Origin: Planctomyces sp. SH-PL62
Lineage (GTDB): Bacteria; Planctomycetota; Planctomycetia; Planctomycetales; Planctomycetaceae
Direction: 5' to 3'
DNA length: 51,552 nt
Assembly (NCBI GenBank): GCA_945905295.1
Contig: CAMDPX010000020.1
Span: forward strand, 1 to 51,552
Below the pieces are notes generated by a model that saw only the letters and a list, made by a program, of their open reading frames with translations, was not told the DNA's origin and did not search any database. A program made the position numbers and the translations under genes. The stretch's first letter is position 1; each line of letters begins with the position of its first letter. This document shows positions 40,756-50,293 of this stretch, in pieces.

Positions 40756-43056
40756 TCACGGATCGTTGGACTTGAATCGCCGCAGTCGCAAACTGTTGGT
40801 CACCACCAGCACGCTGCTGGCGGACATGGCGGCGGCGGCGAAGCCCGGTGGCAGGATGATTGCGCCGAATGCCGAAAGCAACCCGGTCGCCAGCGGGATC
40901 GAGACCACGTTGTATGCGAACGCGAAGAACAAGTTTTGACGGATGATGCTCAGCGTGCGCCGAGCTAATTCGATGGCGTGAGCCACCGCTCGCGGGTCGC
41001 TGCCGATGAGCGTCACGTCGGCGGCTTCGATGGCGATGTCGGCTCCGGCACCGATCGCGAAGCCGACATCGGCAGACGCCAGGGCGGGAGCGTCGTTGAC
41101 TCCGTCGCCGATCATGGCCACTCGGCGGCCGGTCGCTTGCAGTGAGCGGACGACGTCAGCCTTCTCCGTCGGCAAGCGCTCGGCCTCGATCAACGTGATG
41201 CCAAGTTTGTGTGCGACGTTCTTCACGACGGCCAAACGATCGCCGCTGACGAGACCGGTGGTGACATGCAGATGCCGCAGAGCCAGAGTCGCAGCGGACG
41301 CCGTCGACCGGACTCGGTCTTCAGCGGCAAGGACGCCGAGCACCTGCTGACTGCGCGCGACAAACAGCGGCGTGCGGCCGAGCGATTCGATGCGAGCGGA
41401 AAGGGGTCGGGAGTCTTTTTCAGGCCGCCGCGAATCGACGTCATTTGCAGTGCGACTTTCGGCGGCCTGAAAAAGACTCCCGACCCCGTCGCGTTCCAAC
41501 CATCGCCAATTTCCGAGCAGAACCGTCTCGCCACTGAGTTCGGCCTTCAATCCAAGGCCCGGTTCGGAATGCACATGGTCCGGTATCGCGTCGAGCGAAA
41601 CAGACTCCTGCTTCGCCAACGTCACGACCGCTCGCGCGAGCGGGTGATTCGAACCAGACGCGATCGTAGCCGCGACACGCAACAACTCGGCGCGAGTGGT
41701 TCCCTCGGACGGAATGACTTCGACGATCTCCGGGCGACCTTCGGTCAGCGTGCCGGTCTTGTCGAACAATGCGATTTGCACGGACGCCGTCCGTTCGAGC
41801 GCCGCTCCATCTTTGAAGAGCACACCGAGTTCCGCCCCTTTGCCCATCGCGACCATGACGGCAGTCGGAGTCGCCAAGCCCAGAGCACACGGGCACGCCA
41901 CCACCAACACCGCGACCGCGCGAGAGATGGCCGTGTGAATGTCGGCGTGAGTGAGCCACCAGATCAAAGTCAGGATCGCAATCGCCAGCACGATCGGCAC
42001 GAAGATGCCTGCCACGCGATCCGCCAGCCGTGCAATCGGAGCTTTGCTCCCTTGAGCATCTCGTACCAGAGCGGCGATGCGACGCAGAGCCATCTCTTCG
42101 CCAACACGTTCGGCTCGGAAACGAAAAATGCCCGATTGATTCACAGAACCGCCCAGCACTTGATCGCCCGGCTGTTTGCGAACCGGCAGCGGTTCTCCGG
42201 TGAAGCTGCTCTCGTCAATCTCAGTGACGCCGGCCAAGACGACACCGTCCACTGGGACACGCTCGCCCGCGCGAACTAACACGACATCGCCGACAACGAC
42301 TTGATCGACGGGGAGATCAACTTCATTTTCTTGGCTCAATAGGTCGTTCGACGAACGCAGCACGTGCGCCGTGGCCGATTGCAAATTCAGCAGACGGCCA
42401 ATGGCATCCGAGGCTTTGCGACGCGCTCGCGTTTCGAGCGTCCGGCCCAACCGCACGAAGACAACGATCAGCACGGCGGCGGTGAAGTCCGATCCGCACT
42501 GGCCGCTCGCGGCGGTGTGATCCAGGTGGCTCAATCCTGATTTCAGAAGCTCCCCAAACGACCACGCTCCGGCGAGGTACGCGGAACCGGCCCCCAAAGC
42601 GACCAGCACATCCATGTCGAGCGCGGCATGACGCAGTGACCGGGCCGCGTTGACGAAAAACTCGCGACCGCTTGTGAACAGCACCAACGTCGCGAGCAGC
42701 AGCATCCAAACCGGCGCGAGCGGCACCGACTCGACGAAGTACGCCAGCAGGACAACCGCCAGCGCCGGCGCGGCGGGCCGGGCGAGGTCACGAAAGCGAA
42801 ACGTGCCGGCGGCGTTGCCGGCCAGCGTGCTCGAATCGACCGCTTCCGGCCGCAGACTCGCGTGATAGCCGACCGCTTCAACGGCCGAGATTACCTCTGA
42901 CGGCGGATCATCGGCGTGTTGAATCCGAGCTTCGTTCGTCGCCAAGTTCACCGCCACGTCAGTCACGCCGGGCAGTTTGCGAATCGCGGACTCGACACGT
43001 GCGACACAACTGGCGCAGTGCATCCCCTCGATGCGATATCGCGTGGTGTGAGTCAT
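40756..43056 (-). CDS. copA: Copper-translocating P-type ATPase, carrying an in-frame palindrome
   Basis: 766-residue P1B ATPase, inner membrane, exports Cu(I). One N-terminal HMA domain with GMHCASC at 11-17. Membrane metal site CPC at 388-390, phosphorylation DKTGT at 432-436, the ATP-site histidine in SNHPLARA at 469-476 and GLGLKA at 500-505, and GDGVNDAPALA near 650. Residues about 523-552, in the nucleotide-binding domain, are encoded by the palindrome at 41403-41487. They add 27-29 residues not expected in the family, between GNWRWLERDGV and SARIESLGRTPLFVA. All core motifs survive, so the protein may still work. Confidence 0.92.
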   Translation of the reverse strand: MTHTTRYRIEGMHCASCVARVESAIRKLPGVTDVAVNLATNEARIQHADDPPSEVISAVEAVGYHASLRPEAVDSSTLAGNAAGTFRFRDLARPAAPALAVVLLAYFVESVPLAPVWMLLLATLVLFTSGREFFVNAARSLRHAALDMDVLVALGAGSAYLAGAWSFGELLKSGLSHLDHTAASGQCGSDFTAAVLIVVFVRLGRTLETRARRKASDAIGRLLNLQSATAHVLRSSNDLLSQENEVDLPVDQVVVGDVVLVRAGERVPVDGVVLAGVTEIDESSFTGEPLPVRKQPGDQVLGGSVNQSGIFRFRAERVGEEMALRRIAALVRDAQGSKAPIARLADRVAGIFVPIVLAIAILTLIWWLTHADIHTAISRAVAVLVVACPCALGLATPTAVMVAMGKGAELGVLFKDGAALERTASVQIALFDKTGTLTEGRPEIVEVIPSEGTTRAELLRVAATIASGSNHPLARAVVTLAKQESVSLDAIPDHVHSEPGLGLKAELSGETVLLGNWRWLERDGVGSLFQAAESRTANDVDSRRPEKDSRPLSARIESLGRTPLFVARSQQVLGVLAAEDRVRSTASAATLALRHLHVTTGLVSGDRLAVVKNVAHKLGITLIEAERLPTEKADVVRSLQATGRRVAMIGDGVNDAPALASADVGFAIGAGADIAIEAADVTLIGSDPRAVAHAIELARRTLSIIRQNLFFAFAYNVVSIPLATGLLSAFGAIILPPGFAAAAMSASSVLVVTNSLRLRRFKSNDP
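41403..41487. repeat. Palindrome inside the copper ATPase gene
   Basis: Perfect 27-nt arms at 41403-41429 and 41461-41487 with a 31-nt loop. Its length keeps the ATPase reading frame open with no stop. The right arm and six following bases are also found at 32-57. It encodes the peptide from GVGSLFQAAE to PEKDSRPL in the nucleotide-binding domain. Confidence 0.93.
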
Positions 43057-43136
43057 TAAGGTCGAGGCTTTCTGACGCGACGCGAAGGAATTTGAGCTTA
43101 ACTCAAAGTGGCTTGGGCAAAGTTGGAAAGGAAGTT

Positions 43137-43206
43137 CCCGACGAATGAAAGGAGACGACGAATGATGATGGTTTTCAACATTCGTCGTCTCCTTTCATTC
43201 GTCGGG
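43137..43206. repeat. gacgaat-family palindrome, copy 3
   Basis: Perfect 28-nt arms 43137-43164 and 43179-43206 with a 14-nt loop. Each arm has gacgaatga twice at 17-nt offset. It differs from the 10.1 and 12.3 kb copies by tga in place of tcg, with the change mirrored in the other arm. It lies in the 167-bp gap between the DUF1080 gene stop and the ATPase start. Confidence 0.93.
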
Positions 43207-43223
43207 CTCCTTTTCTTGAACCA

Positions 43224-43991
43224 TCACTCAGGACGAATTCTGACGCGGCGGAAGTGGACTTCGAAGTCTTCTGATTGAAGCCCGATGAAGCCTTCCGCAA
43301 CATCGCTCGGCTGGCTTTCACAGACCTTGGTTTTATTCAAGAGTGCAGTCAACGCTCCGGCTTTCGAGACGATTTCCAGTGCGTTCCATTCGCCGGCGGG
43401 TTTCCTCGCAGACTCACGAGCCGATCCCTCATCAACGATCTCGAACTTCGCCGCGCCGCCGTTCTCTTTGATCGTCGCCAAATCGGCGTACCTGCCTTGC
43501 ACTTCCAGCGACTTGGGCCACTGCTTGTGCGGTTCGTTGATGTAGATCATCACGCCGGTATTTGGATTGAAATTCTTCGCGGCCGCCTCGTCGGCGGGAG
43601 GAGCAAATCGTAATTCCAACCGCAGCGTGAAGTCGGCGAACTTCTCGTTCGAGTACAGGTAGCCCTTCGGCTTGCCCGTGCAGACGATCGCGTCGTGAAT
43701 CGAGAACCATGTCGCCTGTCCCCCTTGAGGCGGCTTGGCGAAGAAGGGATCGAAGTCCTCCAGCGACAACTTGCGGAAACCGTCTTCCAACGTGAAGTCG
43801 CCATTGGCCAGCGTTTCGGCACTCCAGGCGGATGCCGCCGCCGGTCGTGCGTCGGCCACCGTTGGGGAAGTCACCGAAGCAGGGGAGGGGACTGGGGCCG
43901 GCGGATCGACTGAGCAGCCCAAGGCCAGCAGCGCGAGGGCCGTCCACATCAAAGCTAGGTTGCGGCGACTCCAAACGAGTGTTGCGGTCAT
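43224..43991 (-). CDS. Lipoprotein with one DUF1080 domain
   Basis: 255 residues. Signal peptide with lipobox LALG-C near 22-26, a Pro/Ala/Thr/Ser-rich linker to about 60, then a single DUF1080 fold: GGQATWFSIHDAIVCTGKPKG, FADFTLRLELRF, NPNTGVMIYINEPHK, and WNALEIVSKAGAL. It is presumed exported to the cell surface or periplasm and to act on a modified disaccharide. Downstream of the TfoX-like gene on the same strand (14-bp gap). Confidence 0.87.
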   Translation of the reverse strand: MTATLVWSRRNLALMWTALALLALGCSVDPPAPVPSPASVTSPTVADARPAAASAWSAETLANGDFTLEDGFRKLSLEDFDPFFAKPPQGGQATWFSIHDAIVCTGKPKGYLYSNEKFADFTLRLELRFAPPADEAAAKNFNPNTGVMIYINEPHKQWPKSLEVQGRYADLATIKENGGAAKFEIVDEGSARESARKPAGEWNALEIVSKAGALTALLNKTKVCESQPSDVAEGFIGLQSEDFEVHFRRVRIRPE

Positions 43992-44005
43992 GAAACGACT
44001 CCTGG

Positions 44006-44380
44006 TCAGCGGACGCTCGATTTCCGGCGCGATTGTTTGAGGGAAGATTTCTGTTTTGCTCTGCGAGCGATCGCCACAGATCGCATCGCCCAGACTTTCA
44101 GTTCTTCGGAGTCATCCAGCAAGTCGGTCGGGACTTCAAAGTACGACATCGTCGTCGGTCGATCCGGAAACGGTTTGAAAGCGTCCATTCCGCGGGCCTG
44201 ATAATCGCCACGATTCGAGTCATCGACTTTGAACCACAGTCGGTCGAACGCGACGATCCCGAAAAAGGTCTCTCCGGAATACAGCCCAACGCCGCCAAAC
44301 ATCCGGCGTGCGCGGAGGCTCGGCACCACGCGACCCAAGCGCTCGACCACTTCGTCCGCAAAGTCTGAGTTCATGCTCAT
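44006..44380 (-). CDS. TfoX N-terminal domain protein
   Basis: 124 residues with the TfoX_N pattern: EVVERLGRVVPSLRARRMFGG, GVGLYSGETFFGIVAFDRLWFKVDD, and YFEVPTDLLDDSEELKVWAMRSV. The tail is basic (RRAKQKSSLKQSRRKSS). Unlike competence regulators with two domains, it is the common short single-domain form of unknown role. The start is placed at 44380 (or the Met at 44374). A longer frame to 44485 runs through a palindrome and is rejected. It forms a small operon with the DUF1080 lipoprotein gene. Confidence 0.85.
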   Translation of the reverse strand: MSMNSDFADEVVERLGRVVPSLRARRMFGGVGLYSGETFFGIVAFDRLWFKVDDSNRGDYQARGMDAFKPFPDRPTTMSYFEVPTDLLDDSEELKVWAMRSVAIARRAKQKSSLKQSRRKSSVR

Positions 44381-44450
44381 GCGGGCATTGTTTGGAGCAC
44401 GCCGCAAAGGTGACAAGTCACTCGCGGGCGATACGATGCGGCCCAACCAG

Positions 44451-44480
44451 AAGCCCGGCTTTTTAGAAAAGACGGGCTTC
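44451..44480. repeat. Short palindrome upstream of TfoX-like and esterase genes
   Basis: Stem gaagcccg (44451-44458) with cgggcttc (44473-44480), loop of 14 nt rich in T and A. It lies in the divergent promoter region between the TfoX-like gene and the esterase gene. It could be a leader hairpin or an operator. Confidence 0.6.
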
Positions 44481-44517
44481 TTCACGTCGATTCAAACTCT
44501 TCCAAGGGAGGCCTGAC

Positions 44518-45606
44518 ATGCGCTGTCATTTGTCGGTGTTGTTGATAGCGATCAGTTTCGTCGCGATCTCGTCAATAACTCGCGCTGCGGATCCCGCTCC
44601 GAAATATGCCGAGCATCAAGACTTGTCGTACTACCTCGACGCGAACGGCCAGACGCGTCCGATCAAGTCGCCCGCCGATTGGGCCAAGCGGCGTGAGCAC
44701 ATCGCCGCTTGGATGCAGACGGTCATGGGACCGCTCCCTAAGCCGGTGAAACCGGTGCCGCTCGATGTGAAAGTCGAAGAGGAAGTCGCTGTCGGTGAGC
44801 TGATTCGCAAGAAGATCAGCTATCACACCGACTCCACCGAGCGGCGTGTGAAGGCGTTCCTCTTCCTGCCGAAGACGGACAAGAAGCCAACTCCGGCGAT
44901 TCTGTGCCTGCATCAAACGACCAACATTGGGAAGTCGGAGCCGTCCGGATTGGGAGGCAGTCCGAACCTGCATTACGCGCTGCACCTGGCTCAGCGTGGC
45001 TATGTGACGCTCGCGCCGGACTATCCCAGCTTCGGCGAGTACCCGTTCGATTTCGCTCCGGCACACGGCTACACGAGCGGCAGCATGAAGGCGATCTACG
45101 ACAACATCCGCGCCGTCGATCTGCTGCAATCACTGCCGGACGTGGACAAGGATCGGATCGGCTGCATCGGCCATTCGCTGGGTGGGCACAACACGATGTT
45201 CACGGCCTTCTTCGAGCCGCGCATCAAATGCCTCGTCTCCAACTGCGGCTTCACCCGTTTCCACAAGTACTACAACGGGGCACTCAAAGGCTGGACGAGT
45301 TCTCGTTACATGCCGCTGATCGACAGCCGTCATCACAACAGCCCGGACGAAGTGCCGTTCGACTTCCCGGAAATCGTCGCCGGCTTCGCTCCGCGTCCGT
45401 TCCTCGCAAGCAGTCCCATCGGCGACAGCAACTTCGAGGTCAGCGGCGTGCGCGATTCGATTGCATCCGCCAAACCGATCTACCAACTGCTCGGCGCGGC
45501 GGATGCCCTGCAAGCCAACTATCCGAACTGCGCTCACGACTTTCCCGAAGACGTCCGCAAGGTGGCTTACGATTTCTTCGACAAGCATCTGCGCGGGATG
45601 AAGTGA
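44518..45606 (+). CDS. Secreted alpha/beta hydrolase (acetyl-xylan-esterase-like)
   Basis: 362 residues. Sec signal peptide over the first 23 residues, ending in a Thr-Arg-Ala-Ala region. Alpha/beta-hydrolase triad: Ser in CIGHSLGGHNT, Asp in SSPIGDSNFE and His in NCAHDFPEDV. Family relatives are esterases and dienelactone-type hydrolases that remove acetyl or other esters from polysaccharides. GGGAGG lies 5 nt before the start. Converges with the following minus-strand gene (7-bp gap). Confidence 0.88.
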   Translation: MRCHLSVLLIAISFVAISSITRAADPAPKYAEHQDLSYYLDANGQTRPIKSPADWAKRREHIAAWMQTVMGPLPKPVKPVPLDVKVEEEVAVGELIRKKISYHTDSTERRVKAFLFLPKTDKKPTPAILCLHQTTNIGKSEPSGLGGSPNLHYALHLAQRGYVTLAPDYPSFGEYPFDFAPAHGYTSGSMKAIYDNIRAVDLLQSLPDVDKDRIGCIGHSLGGHNTMFTAFFEPRIKCLVSNCGFTRFHKYYNGALKGWTSSRYMPLIDSRHHNSPDEVPFDFPEIVAGFAPRPFLASSPIGDSNFEVSGVRDSIASAKPIYQLLGAADALQANYPNCAHDFPEDVRKVAYDFFDKHLRGMK

Positions 45607-45613
45607 TCGGAAT

Positions 45614-46930
45614 TCATTTCGCTGGCGGACGTCCGGGACGCGCTGGCCGAGCGGGGCGGTTGGGATTCGTAGGATTCGCCGGTTCCGTTTTCGGTTTGTC
45701 CTTTTCGGTCTTGGCGGTGTCTTTGTCTTCGACCAACTCCGACCAAGTCTTCCAGGTTCCTTCGGCCCAACCGCGAATCACGGGGAACTTGCTTTCGAGA
45801 TGCGGCTTGATCGCCAACGCGATCGCCTTGTCTTCGGCGGCCGGTTCGCGTTTGGCCAACATCTGCAGCGTCTGACCCACGAACGCGACGTTGGTACTCT
45901 CCAACTTCTTGATGATCTCCTGACGCTCGTCATCGGTCAGCGGTTGCTTGAGCTTGGCGGCGGCGTCTTCCTGTTGCTGCTTCGCGTTCGCGATTTGGTC
46001 CTTCTTCTTCTGTTCGATCTGTTGCCGTTCTTCTTCGCTCAGCAGTTTGAAATGGATCTGCATCGGCAAGTCGACCGAGACATTCTCCTGCTGAATCGTC
46101 AGCTTCCCTTTCGACTCGTAGAGCGAAATCAGTCCCTTGTCGGTATCGAAATCGAATGTGCCAGCGGTCTGGAGTTGCAGCTTGATGTTCTTGCCCTCGA
46201 TCGGCGCGGTCTGGAGGTTACAGGTGCGACGGACGGTGACTTTGGAGCCTTCTTGCTTTTGGATTTCGTAACGCAACGTTTCGCCACCGGCGGTGGTCTT
46301 CTTGTTCTTGTCCTCGTTGTTCGAGAGCCGCGGCGGTCCCGGAGTGCGCGTCTCGGATTTGGATTCTTCGATCACCGCGCCGATGTTGGCTTCCCAAGTT
46401 TTCAGCGGCTCCTTCGGGAGCCGCTCAAACGGCAGCAACGAAAGCTGGCCGAGCAGATACGGCAGATGCGACGTTCCTTTGACCGCAACGAACTGACCGG
46501 CCTTCGTCATGCGAACTTCATTGGTCTGATAGCTCAGCCCAGTGATGGGATTGGAACCAAACAGCGGGCCGCGCGGGCCAAATCGTTCTGGACCACCAGG
46601 GCCGCCGGGACCGCGACGTGGTCCGGTGGTGGTTGGTGCGGCCTTCTTCTTTTCGCTGGATTGAACGTTGCCGGTGTAGACGAACTCGATCTGCTCATCG
46701 CCCGACGACTTCACGGTGTAATTGATGATCCCGTGCATCCGATCTTCGGAATCGGGCAAGTCCACGTTGATCGTCACCTCGTAGGCAAAGACGGCACCGG
46801 GCTTCACGTCGTAGCGCAGCTTCGGAGCGTCATCGGCCGACGAGACGGCTGTCATCGACAGCATCAGCAACCCACACATCCAACCGAACCGGGAACCAAC
46901 GGACTTTGAACGATCAATTACCGGGATCAT
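45614..46930 (-). CDS. Secreted protein of unknown function
   Basis: 438 residues, unrecognised. A signal peptide covers about 1-32 (CGLLMLSMTAVSSADDAP). The first part is beta-rich (YDVKPGAVFAYEVTINVDLP), with a glycine/proline/arginine-rich insert (GPRRGPGGPGGPERFGPRGP) and a beta-rich middle. A charged helical segment follows (LLSEEERQQIEQKKKDQI), and the C-terminus is Pro/Lys-rich and disordered. It is probably a planctomycete-specific surface or periplasmic protein. Confidence 0.75.
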   Translation of the reverse strand: MIPVIDRSKSVGSRFGWMCGLLMLSMTAVSSADDAPKLRYDVKPGAVFAYEVTINVDLPDSEDRMHGIINYTVKSSGDEQIEFVYTGNVQSSEKKKAAPTTTGPRRGPGGPGGPERFGPRGPLFGSNPITGLSYQTNEVRMTKAGQFVAVKGTSHLPYLLGQLSLLPFERLPKEPLKTWEANIGAVIEESKSETRTPGPPRLSNNEDKNKKTTAGGETLRYEIQKQEGSKVTVRRTCNLQTAPIEGKNIKLQLQTAGTFDFDTDKGLISLYESKGKLTIQQENVSVDLPMQIHFKLLSEEERQQIEQKKKDQIANAKQQQEDAAAKLKQPLTDDERQEIIKKLESTNVAFVGQTLQMLAKREPAAEDKAIALAIKPHLESKFPVIRGWAEGTWKTWSELVEDKDTAKTEKDKPKTEPANPTNPNRPARPARPGRPPAK

Positions 46931-46970
46931 GTTTGACTCCGATCATCAAAAGGGATTGCTGAATCCAGTC

Positions 46971-47026
46971 GCCTGACTCTCCGAGTCGGGACTTCGTCAA
47001 AAAACGCCCGACTCAGAGAGTCAGGC
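46971..47026. repeat. Palindrome downstream of the DUF58 gene
   Basis: Arms gcctgactctccgagtcggg (46971-46990) and its complement at 47007-47026, one mismatch, loop 16 nt including aaaaaa. Each arm has its own small hairpin, gactc and gagtc. It lies 21 bp beyond the DUF58 stop and could end that operon. Confidence 0.82.
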
Positions 47027-47046
47027 TACGCAATGAGTCGTCTCCG

Positions 47047-47946
47047 TCACCCCAGCCGATGCCGCTTGTCGAGATACGCGGCGAGATACTTCGAGTAGCC
47101 CTCTTTGGTGTTGGCCAGGTTGTAGCTGATCTTCCGCTCGTGGCAGTCGTCTTCGAGTCGTTGTGTGAAGGCTTGGATGCGTTCGAGATATTTCTTTCGC
47201 AGCGATTTCGGATTCACAACAACTTTGCCGGCACCTTCCATGTCATGGAAGCGCGTGATCCGATCAAACGGGAAATTCAATTCCGCGTCGTCGAGCGTGT
47301 GGAAGGCGATCACTTCGTGATTGTTATGCCGGAAGTGTTGCAGGCCGCTGGCGACGTTGTCTTCGTTGTCGATCAAGTCGCTGATGACGATGACCAATCC
47401 GCGCCGTTTCATTCGCTCGGCCGCTTCGTGCAGGACGGTGCCGCAGTCGGTTTCTCCGCCCGGTTCGACACCGTCGAGCGCATCGAGGATGCGGCGGTAC
47501 TGCGTCGGGTGTGCCTTGGGTGGGATGTAGGTGCGGACTTTCGTGTCGAACAGCATCAGCCCGACCGCATCGTTCTGACGTATCAACAAGTACGACAACG
47601 CCGCCGCCAGGTAGCTGCCCCATTGCAGCTTGCTCAGCCCTTGATCGCTGGCAGTGCCTCCCTTGCCGAAGTCCATCGACTTCGAGCAGTCCAACAGGAT
47701 CGTCGCTCTCAGGTTGGTCTCGTCCTCGTACAACTTGACGTAGTACTTGTCCGTGCGTGCGAGCACCTTCCAGTCGAGCATCCGCATCTCATCCCCCGGC
47801 GTGTATGACCGGTGATCGAGATACTCAACCGAGAACCCGTGATACGGACTACGATGCTTGCCGGTCAGAAAGCCTTCGACCACTTGCTTGGCAACCAGTT
47901 CGAGATTGCCGATGCGGGCGAGACCAGCGGGATCTAAGTAGGACAT
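47047..47946 (-). CDS. DUF58 domain protein (MoxR-associated, vWA-like)
   Basis: 299 residues. DUF58 signature: LARIGNLELVAKQVVEGFLTG, SVEYLDHRSYTPGDEMRMLDW, and the MIDAS-like DCSKSM (near 92-97), i.e. a vWA-type metal site, with a later ISDLIDNED. It works with a MoxR ATPase, often in maturation of surface or metal-binding partners. It closes the four-gene minus-strand run that starts at 50063 (9-bp gap to the retropepsin-like gene). Confidence 0.92.
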   Translation of the reverse strand: MSYLDPAGLARIGNLELVAKQVVEGFLTGKHRSPYHGFSVEYLDHRSYTPGDEMRMLDWKVLARTDKYYVKLYEDETNLRATILLDCSKSMDFGKGGTASDQGLSKLQWGSYLAAALSYLLIRQNDAVGLMLFDTKVRTYIPPKAHPTQYRRILDALDGVEPGGETDCGTVLHEAAERMKRRGLVIVISDLIDNEDNVASGLQHFRHNNHEVIAFHTLDDAELNFPFDRITRFHDMEGAGKVVVNPKSLRKKYLERIQAFTQRLEDDCHERKISYNLANTKEGYSKYLAAYLDKRHRLG

Positions 47947-47955
47947 AATGAAACC

Positions 47956-48504
47956 TTATTTCGACGAGGCCGTGGGCAGATTTCGGAGAAAGACGCGTCG
48001 CTCTGGGCCATTGATGGTCAATTCCAACCGAGACACATGCAGAGCACGCATTCCCAAGAGCGGCAGCCGTGGAAAGGAAGTTGCTCCAGAACCGGTGAAG
48101 ACTTCGATTCCATCCGAGAAGTCGATCGGAAATGGCTCAACGTTCGTGTCGTAAGTCAGCTCACCGGGGATGTTGCGATACAACCAGAGAGTCGCTTTTC
48201 TCAGCGAAACTCTTTGGCCATTTACGAGGACATTGGTGCCGAAGACTTCCACGAGATTCGTCAAGCCAGCCCACGACGCCAGTTGCTCTTCGCGAATGTT
48301 GAAGTTGCGACCGTTGCCGGTATCGATCGTCACGGGAAACTTCGGAATGTCGTTACCACTTGGTTGCTCACTGTTCTCGGGCGTCAAACTAGCCCAGCAG
48401 ACAATTTGATTTTGGCGGATCACGTATCGCTCCGTGTCCGTTTGCGGATCCCTCAGTCGGTACTCACGGGAATGGTACGGCAACACATTCAGGATGACGC
48501 TCAT
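47956..48504 (-). CDS. Retropepsin-like aspartic protease family protein
   Basis: 182 residues. A single aspartic-protease half is visible: catalytic-type FPVTIDTGNG (about 66-75), a middle strand GTNVLVNGQRVSLRKATLW, and the final LPLLGMRALHVSRLELTING, the pattern of single-domain retropepsins that act as dimers. No signal peptide or transmembrane helix is evident. Its start overlaps the stop of the preceding gene by four bases (48501-48504). It sits between MoxR and DUF58 genes, not a standard place for a protease. Activity is inferred from pattern only. Confidence 0.65.
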   Translation of the reverse strand: MSVILNVLPYHSREYRLRDPQTDTERYVIRQNQIVCWASLTPENSEQPSGNDIPKFPVTIDTGNGRNFNIREEQLASWAGLTNLVEVFGTNVLVNGQRVSLRKATLWLYRNIPGELTYDTNVEPFPIDFSDGIEVFTGSGATSFPRLPLLGMRALHVSRLELTINGPERRVFLRNLPTASSK

Positions 48505-48977
48505 GCCGTGGGTTCCTCTCGGAAAATCGGTTCGTGTACATCGCACATGTCGATGTCGCCCGACTCGAAATCCAACGCGGCGACATCATCGACGTACCCA
48601 ATGAAATAGTCGCTTGGCGAAAGTCCGCGCGCGTTGCAGTCGCGGATGAGTTCGCGCTTCGTGTCGGCGACCTGATCTCGGCGATCTCCGATGTACAGCA
48701 CCCAGCGTTCGTAAACTTGCGAATCCGCGCAGAGCTTCGGCAAATCGTGTCGAAAGGCTGAACAGGCGACAGAAGCGCCATTCGATAGCTCATCCGCTAC
48801 CGACGTAAAGGCGGTGTTGCCGAACGATCCATCAGAACTACGTTCTCTTAGCAATCTCTCAGCTTCCTGAAGAAGTTGAACAAGCTGCTCGTCAGTCAAT
48901 TCTGGTAGTTCGGAAAAGATGCGCCACGCAGGACTGACAAATGAAACCGCAGGCGTGTCCGAGTTCATGGTAGCCAT
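48501..48977 (-). CDS. Hypothetical protein in MoxR operon
   Basis: 158 residues, no known domain. An acidic helical block (LPELTDEQLVQLLQEAERLLRE) is followed by a cysteine-containing part (ASVACSAFRHDLPKLCADS) and a strongly acidic C-terminus (YVDDVAALDFESGDIDMCD). The start at 48977 has GGGGA upstream; 48968 is an alternative. Overlaps the retropepsin-like gene by four bases, so the two are translated together. Could be a client or adaptor of the MoxR system. Confidence 0.65.
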   Translation of the reverse strand: MATMNSDTPAVSFVSPAWRIFSELPELTDEQLVQLLQEAERLLRERSSDGSFGNTAFTSVADELSNGASVACSAFRHDLPKLCADSQVYERWVLYIGDRRDQVADTKRELIRDCNARGLSPSDYFIGYVDDVAALDFESGDIDMCDVHEPIFREEPTA

Positions 48978-49037
48978 GATTCGAATCCCCGTTGGAAATG
49001 ACAACTCCTCAGTATCATTCCGACATCCGTTTGGAAG

Positions 49038-50063
<1,026 letters not shown>

Positions 50064-50293
50064 TGGTCCTCGTTGGGTGGGCGGTCAGGGGAGGGTGTGG
50101 TCAGGCAAGAGCGGTAACTGGTAGGTCAAACGGAGGGGGTAGGCTAACCCCATCCACGGACGAGTCAATTCACCGCGTGTGACGAACAGGGATTCCTTGC
50201 GGGCTGGCGAGTTCGGTGGTCTAGTGCTGAGGTCGGGCGTTCTGTCGGCGATCCAGCAGAGGTGCCGATTGGCCGACGTCACTTTCACCGCGA
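50064..50293. other. 230-bp divergent gap between moxR and kinase genes
   Basis: Contains the leaders and promoters of both divergent genes. I see no gene, repeat, or clear promoter pair. Confidence 0.5.

Noticed and set aside
44381-44485. Longer N-terminus for the TfoX-like protein
   Set aside because: The added codons are just the palindrome at 44451-44480 and lack family similarity.
534-47026. The long intergenic palindromes as ordinary rho-independent terminators
   Set aside because: Arms of 25-40 nt are far longer than needed, most lack a T-run, several lie in promoter regions or inside genes, and they fall in sequence families. Some may still stop transcription, and the csrA one at 621-655 was kept as a terminator.
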